Shown here: piece after piece, positions 1 through 7,641 of the stretch | Position numbering within the stretch: the stretch's first letter is position 1 | How the letters are laid out: each line of letters opens with the position of its first letter | Source of the DNA: Mediterranea massiliensis | Lineage (GTDB): Bacteria > Bacteroidota > Bacteroidia > Bacteroidales > Bacteroidaceae | Assembly (NCBI RefSeq): GCF_900128475.1 | Contig: NZ_LT635836.1 | Location: 1-64,000 of the forward strand | Direction: 5' to 3' | DNA length: 64,000 nucleotides | Notes under the pieces: model-generated | The model's database searches: none | Seen by the model: the letters and a program-made list of their open reading frames with translations, nothing else | What the model was told of the DNA's origin: nothing | Translations under genes and position numbers: made by a program

Positions 1-60
1 CGGTTGAAAAAGTCCGCCAAGCGATATGTGCTTTCCCGGGAACTACACCTTCCTATGTAA
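1..60 (+). CDS. possible 3' end of a gene, partial
   Basis: Frame 1 is open from base 1 to a TAA at 58-60 and would encode the last 19 residues of a protein rich in Lys and Arg. This is too short to identify and could be chance. The next 179 bases up to the recombinase stop are AT-rich and show no gene. Confidence 0.2.
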   Translation, partial: RLKKSAKRYVLSRELHLPM

Positions 61-239
61 TCTATCAAATCAATCATTCACTACCGTTATTTTTTTACAT
101 TTGTTTATTTGTTTGTAAGTTGCTGTATATTAGTTGTTTTAATTTGCCTTGAATTTGTTTATAAATACACCTGTAGGTATAGGATATTTCGATAACCGAC
201 ACCCGGCAGGTGTGTTTCCTGATCTCTAATAGCCGCACC

Positions 240-1346
240 CTACGAATCATCCAGCGAATCAAGCGGATTTGGGATTTTAGCTTTGTGTGCATTCGATGTA
301 TGAAGATATATGGCTGTAGTCTTTATGTCGTTGTGTCCCAACAGTTCCTGTATCGTGTGCAAGTCTGTCCCTTGTTCCAAAAGGTGTGTGGCAAACGAGT
401 GGCGGAGCATGTGTACATGCACTCGGTGCTTGATGCCCGCACGTTGTGCGGCTTCTTTCAGCACTTTCACCAATGCGCTTGCCGAGTACGGTTGTCCGGG
501 CGTTTCGCCCTCAAACAGCCATTTCTTCGGTCGGTATTCACGGAAGTACTGCCGCAGCTCTTCCAGCAGTTTGGGCGAAAGCAGCGAGTAGCGGCATTTC
601 TTGCCCTTACCCATGATACGCACGGACATCATTTCGCTGTTGATGTCTTTTGGTGTGAGGTTCAGCAATTCACTACGCCGCAATCCGGCTGAATAAACCA
701 AGGAAATCATGCAGTGATGCTTGATGTTAGACAGTTGGTCGAGGATGCGTTTTATCTCGTTCTTGCTCAATACTTCCGGGACGGTCTTGTATTCTTTGGC
801 TCGTGTGATGCCGCCGTAATACTGCCGTTTCCCGCCTTTCACCTGCTCGTAGTAGAACTTGATGGCGTTGATGCGCATATTCTGCTGTGAAACAGAAATT
901 TTCTTTTCGTTTACAAGATAAAGAATGTACCTGTTGATGTCCGCCACTTTCAGGCGGTCGATGTTGCGCCCTTTGTGGTACTCCACGAAGTCGCTGAAAT
1001 AAGCCCGGTAGGTCTTTATGGTGGATGGGCTGTAGCGTTTCTGTTCCAGCAGTTCCAGATAGCCTTCCGGCAGCGTGTATTCCCTCTTGGGTCTGGGATG
1101 CCGCACATATACCCGGCTGTAATCAATATAGGCATGGGGAGAATAGCGGTCGTAGAAATCCGACAGCTTGAAAACAGCAGCCGCCATGCAAGCGGAATCC
1201 TTGCCGGTCATTTCCACGCCTGTATCCTGGGCGAGCAGCAGGGGGATTGCCCCGTTTCCTGCATACTCTATCCGGACATAATCCACACCATCCTTTTCTT
1301 CCTTGTGAAGAACGATGCTTCCTCTTTGCCTCTGAGCCTTGTCCAT
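240..1346 (-). CDS. tyrosine recombinase/integrase (XerD-like)
   Basis: A 368-residue site-specific recombinase that would cut and rejoin DNA through a Tyr nucleophile. Residues 93-175 look like the SAM-like core-binding domain and 185-355 the catalytic domain. The catalytic set is complete: Arg223 in AGLRRSELL, a Lys near 247-249, His312 and Arg315 in HMLRH, His338 in LLGH, and Tyr347. An extra N-terminal part of about 90 residues has no obvious family signature. The ATG start sits 18-25 bases downstream of a good promoter whose -33 box is covered by a palindrome, so the gene is probably repressible. It differs clearly from the 378-residue integrase at the other end of the element and may act on a smaller cassette or an invertible site. 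Substrate unknown. Confidence 0.9.
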   Translation of the reverse strand: MDKAQRQRGSIVLHKEEKDGVDYVRIEYAGNGAIPLLLAQDTGVEMTGKDSACMAAAVFKLSDFYDRYSPHAYIDYSRVYVRHPRPKREYTLPEGYLELLEQKRYSPSTIKTYRAYFSDFVEYHKGRNIDRLKVADINRYILYLVNEKKISVSQQNMRINAIKFYYEQVKGGKRQYYGGITRAKEYKTVPEVLSKNEIKRILDQLSNIKHHCMISLVYSAGLRRSELLNLTPKDINSEMMSVRIMGKGKKCRYSLLSPKLLEELRQYFREYRPKKWLFEGETPGQPYSASALVKVLKEAAQRAGIKHRVHVHMLRHSFATHLLEQGTDLHTIQELLGHNDIKTTAIYLHTSNAHKAKIPNPLDSLDDS

Positions 1347-1371
1347 GTCGTCGAAAGATTAATCATAAGCG

Positions 1372-1417
1372 CAAATATAGGAAAAGGATTGCAAAAACAA
1401 ACCAGTTGGTCTGTTTT
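1372..1417 (-). promoter_or_regulatory. promoter with overlapping palindromic operator, upstream of the recombinase
   Basis: On the minus strand TATATTTG (1372-1379) matches the Bacteroides -7 box and TTTG (1398-1401) the -33 box, 18 bases apart. A 24-bp near-palindrome at 1394-1417 (10 of 12 pairs, half-site AAACCA/TGGT) covers the -33 box. It resembles a TetR-family operator; the adjacent TetR gene is the natural candidate ligand. Confidence 0.6.
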
Positions 1418-1477
1418 ATTGTGTTAAAACACCTAATTTTAGATGATATGCGGGTGTGAGCGGGCGGAAAATCGGTT

Positions 1478-2089
1478 TCAGGCTTTCAACAAGGAGTAAA
1501 TAAAATGCAGTTTCTTCCTCAGTTGTTTGATATTCAGACCTTGAAAAAATGATTGTTCAAAAGAGGTGCCGAAAAAGACTTGCCAGAACATTGAGGCCGT
1601 TTCTTCCACATCCAGGTCCTGACGCATTTCCCCGTTTTCTTTTGCCTTTTGGATGGCGGTCTCCCACAGCTGGAGATTCTGCTCGAATATGTTGGCCAGC
1701 TTTTTCTCTACATTCGGATAATTTAATCGCACTTGCATCAGCAGATGGTAGTAGTAGAAATTGAAGCAGCACCCGTTGGGATTGTTGCCGTCGTTAAGCA
1801 TGTGCACAAGGCGGTTCATGGTATTTTCCACACCTTCTACATATTGGTCGATAAACTCCGAAAACGAACCTCCCGTGAATTTGAACTTGTTTTCCAACTG
1901 CTGGGTGTTGAATACGTATTTGTCCACTACTGCAACAAACAGGTCAAGTTTGAGAGGGAAATAATAAATCAGTCCGGCTTTTGACAACCCACAGGCTTTG
2001 GCTATTTCCATTTGGCTTGCTTTTTCGTAATTCATTTTGGCGAATACCCGTAATGCATTTTCCAATACTTCTTCCTTGTTGGTAAACAT
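1478..2089 (-). CDS. TetR/AcrR family transcriptional regulator
   Basis: A 203-residue regulator. Residues 5-50 form the TetR N-terminal helical domain with a helix-turn-helix at about 23-44 (EIAKACGLSKAGLIYYF); the rest would be the ligand-binding and dimer domain, for which no ligand can be read. I start it at the ATG at 2089, because the in-frame codons further upstream encode a basic stretch unlike the family and overlap the promoter. Its own promoter region carries a perfect inverted repeat, and the recombinase downstream has a related palindrome over its -33 box. This suggests autoregulation plus control of the recombinase. Effector unknown. Confidence 0.9.
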   Translation of the reverse strand: MFTNKEEVLENALRVFAKMNYEKASQMEIAKACGLSKAGLIYYFPLKLDLFVAVVDKYVFNTQQLENKFKFTGGSFSEFIDQYVEGVENTMNRLVHMLNDGNNPNGCCFNFYYYHLLMQVRLNYPNVEKKLANIFEQNLQLWETAIQKAKENGEMRQDLDVEETASMFWQVFFGTSFEQSFFQGLNIKQLRKKLHFIYSLLKA

Positions 2090-2117
2090 ACTTCTTCTGT
2101 TATTTTGCTTTCTGTAA

Positions 2118-2153
2118 CAAAGATATGTATTTGAAACCATCTCACAATGGTTT
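2118..2153 (-). promoter_or_regulatory. TetR gene promoter with inverted repeat
   Basis: Minus-strand TATCTTTG (2118-2125) is a -7 box; a weak ATTG (2145-2148) lies 19 bases upstream as -33. A perfect 7-bp inverted repeat, AAACCAT with ATGGTTT separated by 6 bases (2134-2153), covers the -33 box. It shares the AAACCA/TGGTTT half-site with the palindrome at 1394-1417. Confidence 0.5.
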
Positions 2154-2588
2154 TAATCTTTTTTTTGTATGGCTGATTATCGTTTTTTTTGGGAGTATGA
2201 TTAAAAAAAAGTCTCGGCACACATCTTTCTATTTGCAAAACTCGAATCTGCCTTTCGATATGCGGAGTAATGATAGTTGGCCCGCTCATGACAGTTTTCC
2301 CATGATTCTGGAAAATAGAAACAAACTGGATGTGGACGGATATTGTTTCCCCCGATTTCCTTCCGGTTCAAAGATATGGAGGCTGCGGGTATGATAAGAA
2401 AAGAGGGAACAGAATATTTGCACCTCCACAGGAAGAAAAAGATGGTAATCCCATCATGCTGTCCATCCATTGATGGATAGGCAAACATATTCATCATGTT
2501 CACATTCTTTTGTATAGTAATGAATTAAACAGATATGGCGCATTTTGTATTGAATCAAACGTTTAAACGGTTAAAGTCAGCATACTTT
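2154..2588. other. intergenic stretch without recognisable gene
   Basis: About 435 bases between the TetR gene and the antitoxin promoter. Several open frames cross it but their translations are low-complexity and contain no family motif. There are long T and A runs around 2159-2210, with an 8-bp inverted repeat TTTTAATC/GATTAAAA (2151-2158, 2199-2206). I see nothing else. Confidence 0.6.
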
Positions 2589-2619
2589 TTTGTGGAATAA
2601 TAATAAAGTAGTACCTTTG
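2589..2619 (+). promoter_or_regulatory. promoter of the antitoxin/GNAT pair
   Basis: TTTG (2589-2592), 19 bases, TACCTTTG (2612-2619): an exact match to the Bacteroides housekeeping promoter. The antitoxin ATG follows 17 bases later. Confidence 0.8.
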
Positions 2620-2635
2620 CATAAAATATACGATT

Positions 2636-2803
2636 ATGGCCATAACGATTAAGAACATCCCGGTTTTGGAAGGTGCTACGGCAGAGGATTTTGTGCGTAG
2701 TGCTGACAAGAATGCTGTAAAGGCAACGCCCCGTTTGTCGGCTACAGCCAAGAAACGGTTACAGAAAGTATTAGAGAAATCCCGTTCATTCCGTTTCAAT
2801 TAA
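2636..2803 (+). CDS. small antitoxin-like protein
   Basis: A 55-residue basic protein, ATG at 2636, ending 2 bases before the start of a GNAT acetyltransferase. The N-terminal half is neutral to acidic, and the C-terminal half is a Lys/Arg-rich helix followed by SRSFRFN. The tight spacing, shared promoter and size fit the antitoxin of a GNAT-type toxin-antitoxin module, but there is no clear ribbon-helix-helix signature, so the DNA-binding fold is not established. It could instead be an unrelated small protein co-transcribed with an acetyltransferase. Confidence 0.65.
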   Translation: MAITIKNIPVLEGATAEDFVRSADKNAVKATPRLSATAKKRLQKVLEKSRSFRFN

Positions 2804-2805
2804 GC

Positions 2806-3405
2806 ATGGACGAGATTTCCTTGTATGATGATTGCGTCATGCTTGCCTGCAATAAAGAGGTGCGTGATAATTGTCTCTCTTTCAGTTGTGGCGTGGACGA
2901 CCTTGATGATTTTTTCATCAATGATGCCGATTTGTATGCGGAAGAATTGTTGGGGAAGACTTATTGTTGGGTGACGACGGAAGCCCCGCACCGTATTGTG
3001 GCGTTGTTCACATTGTCGAATGACAGTATCAAGACCAAGCTGATGCCCTCCAATGACAAAAACCGCTTCCAACGCAACATCGTCAATCCCAAGAGAGGAC
3101 GCAGCTACCCGGCCGTGTTGATTGGCAGATTGGGGGTTAATCGTGATTTTCAAAACTCACCGAGCCATGTCGGTCGACAGTTGATGTCTTTTATCAAGGA
3201 CTGGTTCCGACATGAGGACAACAAGACCGGATGCCGCTTTATCGTGGTGGATGCCTACAATGAGGACAAGGTGCTTCGCTATTATGAAAAAAATGGCTTT
3301 GTCCCCCTGTACAAGACAGAGGAAATAGAAAAGCAATACTATGATATTCCGCAGGACGAACATCTGAAAACCCGCTTGCTGTATTTTGATTTGAAAAAGA
3401 AATAG
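2806..3405 (+). CDS. GNAT-family N-acetyltransferase, possible toxin
   Basis: A 199-residue GNAT protein. The core is visible from about residue 30 (a DDLDDFF segment typical of TacT-like GNATs) through the acetyl-CoA region around 100-130 (IGRLGVN, then VGRQLMSFI in place of the usual Q/RxxGxG/A loop) to the terminal VVDAYNEDKVLRYYEKNGF motif, with the conserved Tyr as likely general acid. Known GNAT toxins of this architecture acetylate aminoacyl-tRNA and are paired with a small antitoxin; the 55-residue protein 2 bases upstream fits that. On a mobile element the pair could promote maintenance. The acyl acceptor cannot be read from sequence, so an ordinary acetyltransferase role remains possible. 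Confidence 0.8.
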   Translation: MDEISLYDDCVMLACNKEVRDNCLSFSCGVDDLDDFFINDADLYAEELLGKTYCWVTTEAPHRIVALFTLSNDSIKTKLMPSNDKNRFQRNIVNPKRGRSYPAVLIGRLGVNRDFQNSPSHVGRQLMSFIKDWFRHEDNKTGCRFIVVDAYNEDKVLRYYEKNGFVPLYKTEEIEKQYYDIPQDEHLKTRLLYFDLKKK

Positions 3406-3464
3406 AGCACCTTGGCGGATATGGTTTCCGATGTCCTTACTGGAAAAAGGTTTCAGCGACACGC

Positions 3465-4001
3465 CTATTTCTCAAAAAGCAGCATATATTCCACCTTCCT
3501 TCTTTTCTCTATGCTCGGAATTACCCGGCCTTTGTAACACCGGAAAGAAATGTACTCCTTGTAAATGTCCCTGTTCCCAGCCTCCAGTTTTTGTATGAGC
3601 CTGCTTTTGGGCAGGTCTTTGCTGCCTAACAGACGGTAGGCTCCCACCTGGTAGGCGAGGCAGGAAAGCAGCGTCGAATCACGCCCGAACCGGCGGAACA
3701 GGCGGCACAGCTTCATCAGGTCGGCCCGCAGGATGGAATCGCCCTGCGCCCGGGTGATGTTGTTGGTAAGCCGCTCGCCGGGGAGCACATGGTGTCCCCA
3801 GCCCACATAGGGCCAGTGCTTCTTCTCGCCATGCCAGCCTTCATGGTATTTCGTGCATAGGATGGCCCTCTCCAGCGGAGGAAGCCGGTACAGGGACAGA
3901 GCGGCGGATGGTGTTCCTCCTCCGTGCTTTCCCTGCCCGTACAGGGCCGCCGCTGCGCACAGGAGCAGCACGACGGCCGTTGTCGTTCTTGCATGTCTCA
4001 T
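3465..4001 (-). CDS. T4-lysozyme-like muramidase of the transfer operon
   Basis: A 178-residue exported lysozyme, last gene of the leftward transfer operon. Residues 1-22 form a signal peptide. Glu54 in YHEGWH fits the catalytic Glu of glycoside hydrolase family 24, followed by VGWGHH (66-71) like the family's GxGH motif, and a C-terminal SIEKRRKVE helix matches the family's last conserved Arg-Arg segment. It would open peptidoglycan for the mating channel. The ATG at 3999-4001 overlaps the coupling-protein stop as ATGA; the frame stays open upstream, but that part is out-of-frame coupling-protein sequence. Family distance makes the exact cleavage specificity uncertain. Confidence 0.8.
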   Translation of the reverse strand: MRHARTTTAVVLLLCAAAALYGQGKHGGGTPSAALSLYRLPPLERAILCTKYHEGWHGEKKHWPYVGWGHHVLPGERLTNNITRAQGDSILRADLMKLCRLFRRFGRDSTLLSCLAYQVGAYRLLGSKDLPKSRLIQKLEAGNRDIYKEYISFRCYKGRVIPSIEKRRKVEYMLLFEK

Positions 4002-6184
4002 TTCGCCCCCCGTTTGTTCAACACGTCCTTTATCATCTCCTTTACGTCCTGGCCTACCTGCACGAAGTTCTTGTACAGGATGCGCTCCCGTTCCTCCCTC
4101 GACGGGAAGGTGTAGAACTTCGGCAGGGGCACATACCCGGCTTCCTCTTTCTTTATCTCCCTCATGTCGAAATCGGTCTTGCAGAAGAATTTCGTGGTCT
4201 TGAACTCCTCCGCTTCCTGTATGTTCATCGAGCCGCCTGCACCGGTCTTGGTCTTGGTGAAGTCCCTCGCCGTCTGGCCGCAGATCCAGCCGGTTGCCAT
4301 GTCGGAGATTTTCGAGGCGGGAACCAGGCTGTCCATGTTCTCGTTGAGATTGATGGAGGTCTTGTCGCGGTCTATGGTTACGCCCTTCTTTATCTGTACC
4401 ACCTTGCCGAAGATGTCGTTGCTCAGCCATTCCAGGGTCTCCTTGCTTCGGGCAGAACCGCTCACCACGTTGCCTACGGTAGTGATGATTTTCTCCATGC
4501 CCACCTTGCCGTAGTCGGCTTCCAGCTGCGGCAGTTCCTGAAAGCCCAATGCCACGCTCACCTTGTTGCTTCGGGCCGTTCCTATCAGGCGGTCTATCTT
4601 GTGGAAGTACAGGGTCGGAAGCTCGTCCACGATGATGCTCACGGGGATGTTCTTGCCTTGTCCGGTGTTCACACGGGTTACAAGGCGGTTCAGGATAAGG
4701 GCGTTCAGGGCGCCGATGATGCTCTCCATTTCCGGGTCGTTGGCGATGAGCAGGTAGCTCGGATTCTTCGGGTCGCTCACTTTCAGGTCGAAGTCGTCAC
4801 CGTCCTTGTGGAATATCCAGTACGATTCCTTGGTCGCCAGGCGCGAGGTATAGACACGCAACGTTCCAATCATACCTTCCAACTGTTCCATCGCTTTGTT
4901 CTTGAAGGCGGTCTGGAACGGACCGAGCAGCGGTGCCACCTCGTTGTCGGTCTCCAATACTTCGAAGATGGTCTGGTAGCTCTCATTCAGGAACGACAGG
5001 ATGTGCGGCATGTCGCTGTACTTGCCCAACCAGTAGGCGGGTTCCACAATGTTCCCGTCCTTGCGGTCGCGCACTACGCCCGTCGGCTTCCAGAACTTCG
5101 TCTCCGGGTCCTGCCGCTTCTCCGCATACAGCTTGTTTCCGTCCTTGTCGTAAGGCTCTTTCTCGTAGTTCACGAAGAAGTAGATACACGCGGCGAGGAA
5201 GTTCACCGCCGAAGTCTGGAAGAACTGGTCGCTGCCGCCGCCTCCCTCTTTCTTGCCTTTCTGCAGGGATTCCAGCAGGGTTTCCGCCGTCTCGCTCGCC
5301 GCTGCAAGGTTGTTGATGTACTTCGACTGGATGGGGTTCACCCTCCGGCTGTATTCCACATCCACGAAGTTGATGATGTTGAACTTGCAGCCTTGTGGCA
5401 GCTTGCCCAGCTTCTGGTTCTTCCTGTAATGATAGTACAGCTTGGTCGCCAAAGTGGGGAACTTATAGTCATACACGACCATCACGAAGCCCTTGGCGGA
5501 ATGTTGCCTGATGAACGGCTCGATGATGGAGAAGGTCTTTCCGCTTCCCGGCGTGCCGACCACCCATGTACCTCTGAAAGGGTTGCTGATGTTCACCCAA
5601 CCCTTACGGAACTTGCCCTTGTAGTAATAGCGCATCGGAATGTTCACGCTGTAGTTGTTCTCCACTTTTTCCTCACATTGTTCGAAGCTCTCGTTCTCGA
5701 AGTTGAAGCGGTCTTTCATCAGCCCGTCCTTGATGTATTTCGAGATATTGTCAAGTGCCACATGAACCAGTATCACGCCTGCAAGGGAGGCTGCCATATA
5801 GAGGATGATGTGTACGGGCAGCGTGTACAGCTGCATCCCCATCGGGTGGCCGAACAGCCATACGGAGAGGACGAGCAGTGCAAGGCCCGCCGTCAGGGGC
5901 AGGACGACCTGACGCTTGGCGTTGAACTCCAGATGTTTCTTGTTCCGCGTGCCGATACAGGTGATGCAGATCAGCAGGACGGTCGCCAGCTTGCTGTACA
6001 CGAGATGCCCGTCGCTGTATATCGCCCACCGCTTGATACGTCCGTGCAGGTCGGCGAGGATGCCGCCCCAGTCCCCGAATACGGAGGGGTCGAAGGCATA
6101 CTCGAAAAACTCCAGCAGCACGGACACATAGACCGCCGCGCGGAATATCCGGTAAAATCCCTGTAACTCCTTGCTTTCTTCCAT
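3998..6184 (-). CDS. mobC: type IV coupling ATPase (VirD4/MobC-like)
   Basis: A 728-residue inner-membrane ATPase that would hand the relaxase-DNA complex to the secretion channel. Hydrophobic segments at about 65-77, 93-112 and 121-143 form the membrane anchor. Walker A is GTPGSGKT at 210-217, with a Walker B-type VSIIVDELPTLY about 300 residues later, and YDYKFPTL just after the first ATPase strand. It is the Bacteroides MobC/TraG-type coupling protein by architecture. It lies 15 bases downstream of the alpha-CTD-like gene and overlaps the lysozyme start by 4 bases. No relaxase gene adjoins it, unlike the usual mobA-mobB-mobC order. Confidence 0.92.
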   Translation of the reverse strand: MEESKELQGFYRIFRAAVYVSVLLEFFEYAFDPSVFGDWGGILADLHGRIKRWAIYSDGHLVYSKLATVLLICITCIGTRNKKHLEFNAKRQVVLPLTAGLALLVLSVWLFGHPMGMQLYTLPVHIILYMAASLAGVILVHVALDNISKYIKDGLMKDRFNFENESFEQCEEKVENNYSVNIPMRYYYKGKFRKGWVNISNPFRGTWVVGTPGSGKTFSIIEPFIRQHSAKGFVMVVYDYKFPTLATKLYYHYRKNQKLGKLPQGCKFNIINFVDVEYSRRVNPIQSKYINNLAAASETAETLLESLQKGKKEGGGGSDQFFQTSAVNFLAACIYFFVNYEKEPYDKDGNKLYAEKRQDPETKFWKPTGVVRDRKDGNIVEPAYWLGKYSDMPHILSFLNESYQTIFEVLETDNEVAPLLGPFQTAFKNKAMEQLEGMIGTLRVYTSRLATKESYWIFHKDGDDFDLKVSDPKNPSYLLIANDPEMESIIGALNALILNRLVTRVNTGQGKNIPVSIIVDELPTLYFHKIDRLIGTARSNKVSVALGFQELPQLEADYGKVGMEKIITTVGNVVSGSARSKETLEWLSNDIFGKVVQIKKGVTIDRDKTSINLNENMDSLVPASKISDMATGWICGQTARDFTKTKTGAGGSMNIQEAEEFKTTKFFCKTDFDMREIKKEEAGYVPLPKFYTFPSREERERILYKNFVQVGQDVKEMIKDVLNKRGAK

Positions 6185-6199
6185 AAGCCTGTCTGTCTT

Positions 6200-6931
6200 T
6201 TAGTCCGTTTTTCTGCGATACCAGCGGTTATCCACCCGGATAACGTCCATGTCAAGATATGCGCCGTTCTCGTTCAGTTTGGTCTTTATCCGCTCGACGG
6301 TTGCCGGGCCGATTCCCCATATTTCCATGAGGTACTGCTCGTCACGACGCACCAGGTCGCCTACATATCTTAACCCGTATGCGGTGAGGTGGTTCTGCGC
6401 CGATGGCTGGATGCCCAAGCTGAATAGCGGCTGCGAGAGGTAAGGTATTTCTTCCGCCGGTTTGTTCTCCACGGCAATCTCCAAGCCTTCCTTGATTCTT
6501 CTCAGGGTGTCGATGCGCTGCTCCAGCTCGACGACGGCCTGTCCGTCCTGCACTATGGCATTCCGCAGGCGGGCTGCCTTCTCCGTCAGGTCGGCATTGC
6601 TCCGCATCAGTTCGTCGTGGGTTCTCGCCAGGGACAGGTTCTCCCGGTCAAGCTCGTCCCGTCTGTATTCCAGCGAATCGACGGTATCCTGCAGTTGCCC
6701 TGCACGGTATTGCAGGGCGGAACATTTTTCATTGTCGGAGGCTATTTCACCCGACAGGGTTTCCAATCTCCTGACCTGAAGCTCAAGGCTGTCGTGGATA
6801 GAAAGAAGTGTATCCGCAAGTTCGTTCATCCGCTGGCGGCGGGATTTTCCCCGTGCGCATCGGTAAAGGATGACCAGTGCCGATACCATCAGCACCAGTC
6901 CGATAAGCATAGTAATATCCAATGTTTCCAT
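6200..6931 (-). CDS. membrane coiled-coil protein with RNA polymerase alpha-CTD-like domain
   Basis: A 243-residue protein with three parts: a membrane helix at 7-23, a long predicted coiled coil from about 35 to 155, and a C-terminal domain at 168-230 that reads like the alpha subunit C-terminal domain of RNA polymerase. The stretch YVGDLVRRDE (189-198) aligns without gaps to E. coli alpha YIGDLVQRTE (277-286), and G208 falls on G296. The alpha DNA-contact residues are mostly lost: R265 corresponds to Ser177 and K298 to Ala210, while N268 is kept as Asn180. The domain is therefore a helix-hairpin-helix fold that may bind DNA or protein differently. It lies directly upstream of the coupling ATPase, so a role in presenting DNA to the channel is a reasonable guess. 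Confidence 0.75.
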   Translation of the reverse strand: METLDITMLIGLVLMVSALVILYRCARGKSRRQRMNELADTLLSIHDSLELQVRRLETLSGEIASDNEKCSALQYRAGQLQDTVDSLEYRRDELDRENLSLARTHDELMRSNADLTEKAARLRNAIVQDGQAVVELEQRIDTLRRIKEGLEIAVENKPAEEIPYLSQPLFSLGIQPSAQNHLTAYGLRYVGDLVRRDEQYLMEIWGIGPATVERIKTKLNENGAYLDMDVIRVDNRWYRRKTD

Positions 6932-6944
6932 ATTGTTGTTATTT

Positions 6945-7607
6945 TTAGTTGTTCAAGGTAATGATGGGCCTTATCCGGTGTGCCTGTGTCTTCGGGGTCT
7001 CCTGCATGGCTCCGCTGCCTATCGAGTAGAGCCACGCTTTGGCGGTCTGTTGCCCCTCTACTTCCGTCGAGGTCCAGTACCAGCAGTCGCCTGTGCTGTC
7101 TGTGGGCAAGATGTCTCCGCCGCATTTTTCCAGTACGGGATTGACGACCTCCCGTGCCGCATACAGCAGGCGCATCTCCGCCACCGAGGGGATGTATGCG
7201 CTCTGTCCGTAGCACCACAGGTCGAATACCGCTTCCGCCATCGGCGAGGCGGTCTCCCGGGTGTCATATAGGGCAAAGGTGTTCGTGTTCCCGTCGAATG
7301 CTTCCGTGTCGGCGGATGTTCCTTGCTCCACGCCCAGAGTGTCCGCAAAGGCTTTGGGAGCGATGTCCCACAGATAGACGGCACGACCGTTCTCTTCTGT
7401 GTCGCCGTGCTTGCCGGTGTCGAATACGATGGCCACGGCCCGCTTGCCGGAAGTTTGGTACAACTCGTAGGAAAGGACCGTGCCGTCGTCGCAGAGGACA
7501 TGTCCGGGCCGTACCGTCATGTCCGGAGTCTCGATGTGTGCGTCGCAGGCGGCCAGAGTTAAGACTGCCGCCACCGCAATGATGATATGTATCTTGTTTA
7601 TTGTCAT
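6945..7607 (-). CDS. lipoprotein with a C-terminal DUF1566-like fold
   Basis: A 220-residue protein with signal peptide and lipobox LTLAAC (Cys20), so an envelope lipoprotein. The C-terminal half has the pattern of DUF1566/FGE-related surface domains: IPSVAEMRLLY, then CWYWTSTE, and a final RIRPI. These segments recur in Bacteroidetes surface proteins of unknown role. It sits between TraO and the alpha-CTD-like gene, in the same orientation, so it may be an outer-membrane accessory of the mating channel. The family assignment is by pattern only. Confidence 0.6.
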   Translation of the reverse strand: MTINKIHIIIAVAAVLTLAACDAHIETPDMTVRPGHVLCDDGTVLSYELYQTSGKRAVAIVFDTGKHGDTEENGRAVYLWDIAPKAFADTLGVEQGTSADTEAFDGNTNTFALYDTRETASPMAEAVFDLWCYGQSAYIPSVAEMRLLYAAREVVNPVLEKCGGDILPTDSTGDCWYWTSTEVEGQQTAKAWLYSIGSGAMQETPKTQAHRIRPIITLNN

Positions 7608-7641
7608 CTGTTCATATTTTTATTTTCCCTCATTTCATCAG

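Noticed and set aside
2201..2503. Minus-strand open frame of 100 codons in the TetR/antitoxin gap
   Set aside because: No recognisable family, poor composition and no promoter; region treated as noncoding.
3908..6166. Long plus-strand open frame of 752 codons
   Set aside because: It is antisense to the coupling ATPase; the translation is rich in His, Val, Leu and Gln without motifs, a result of codon bias on the other strand.
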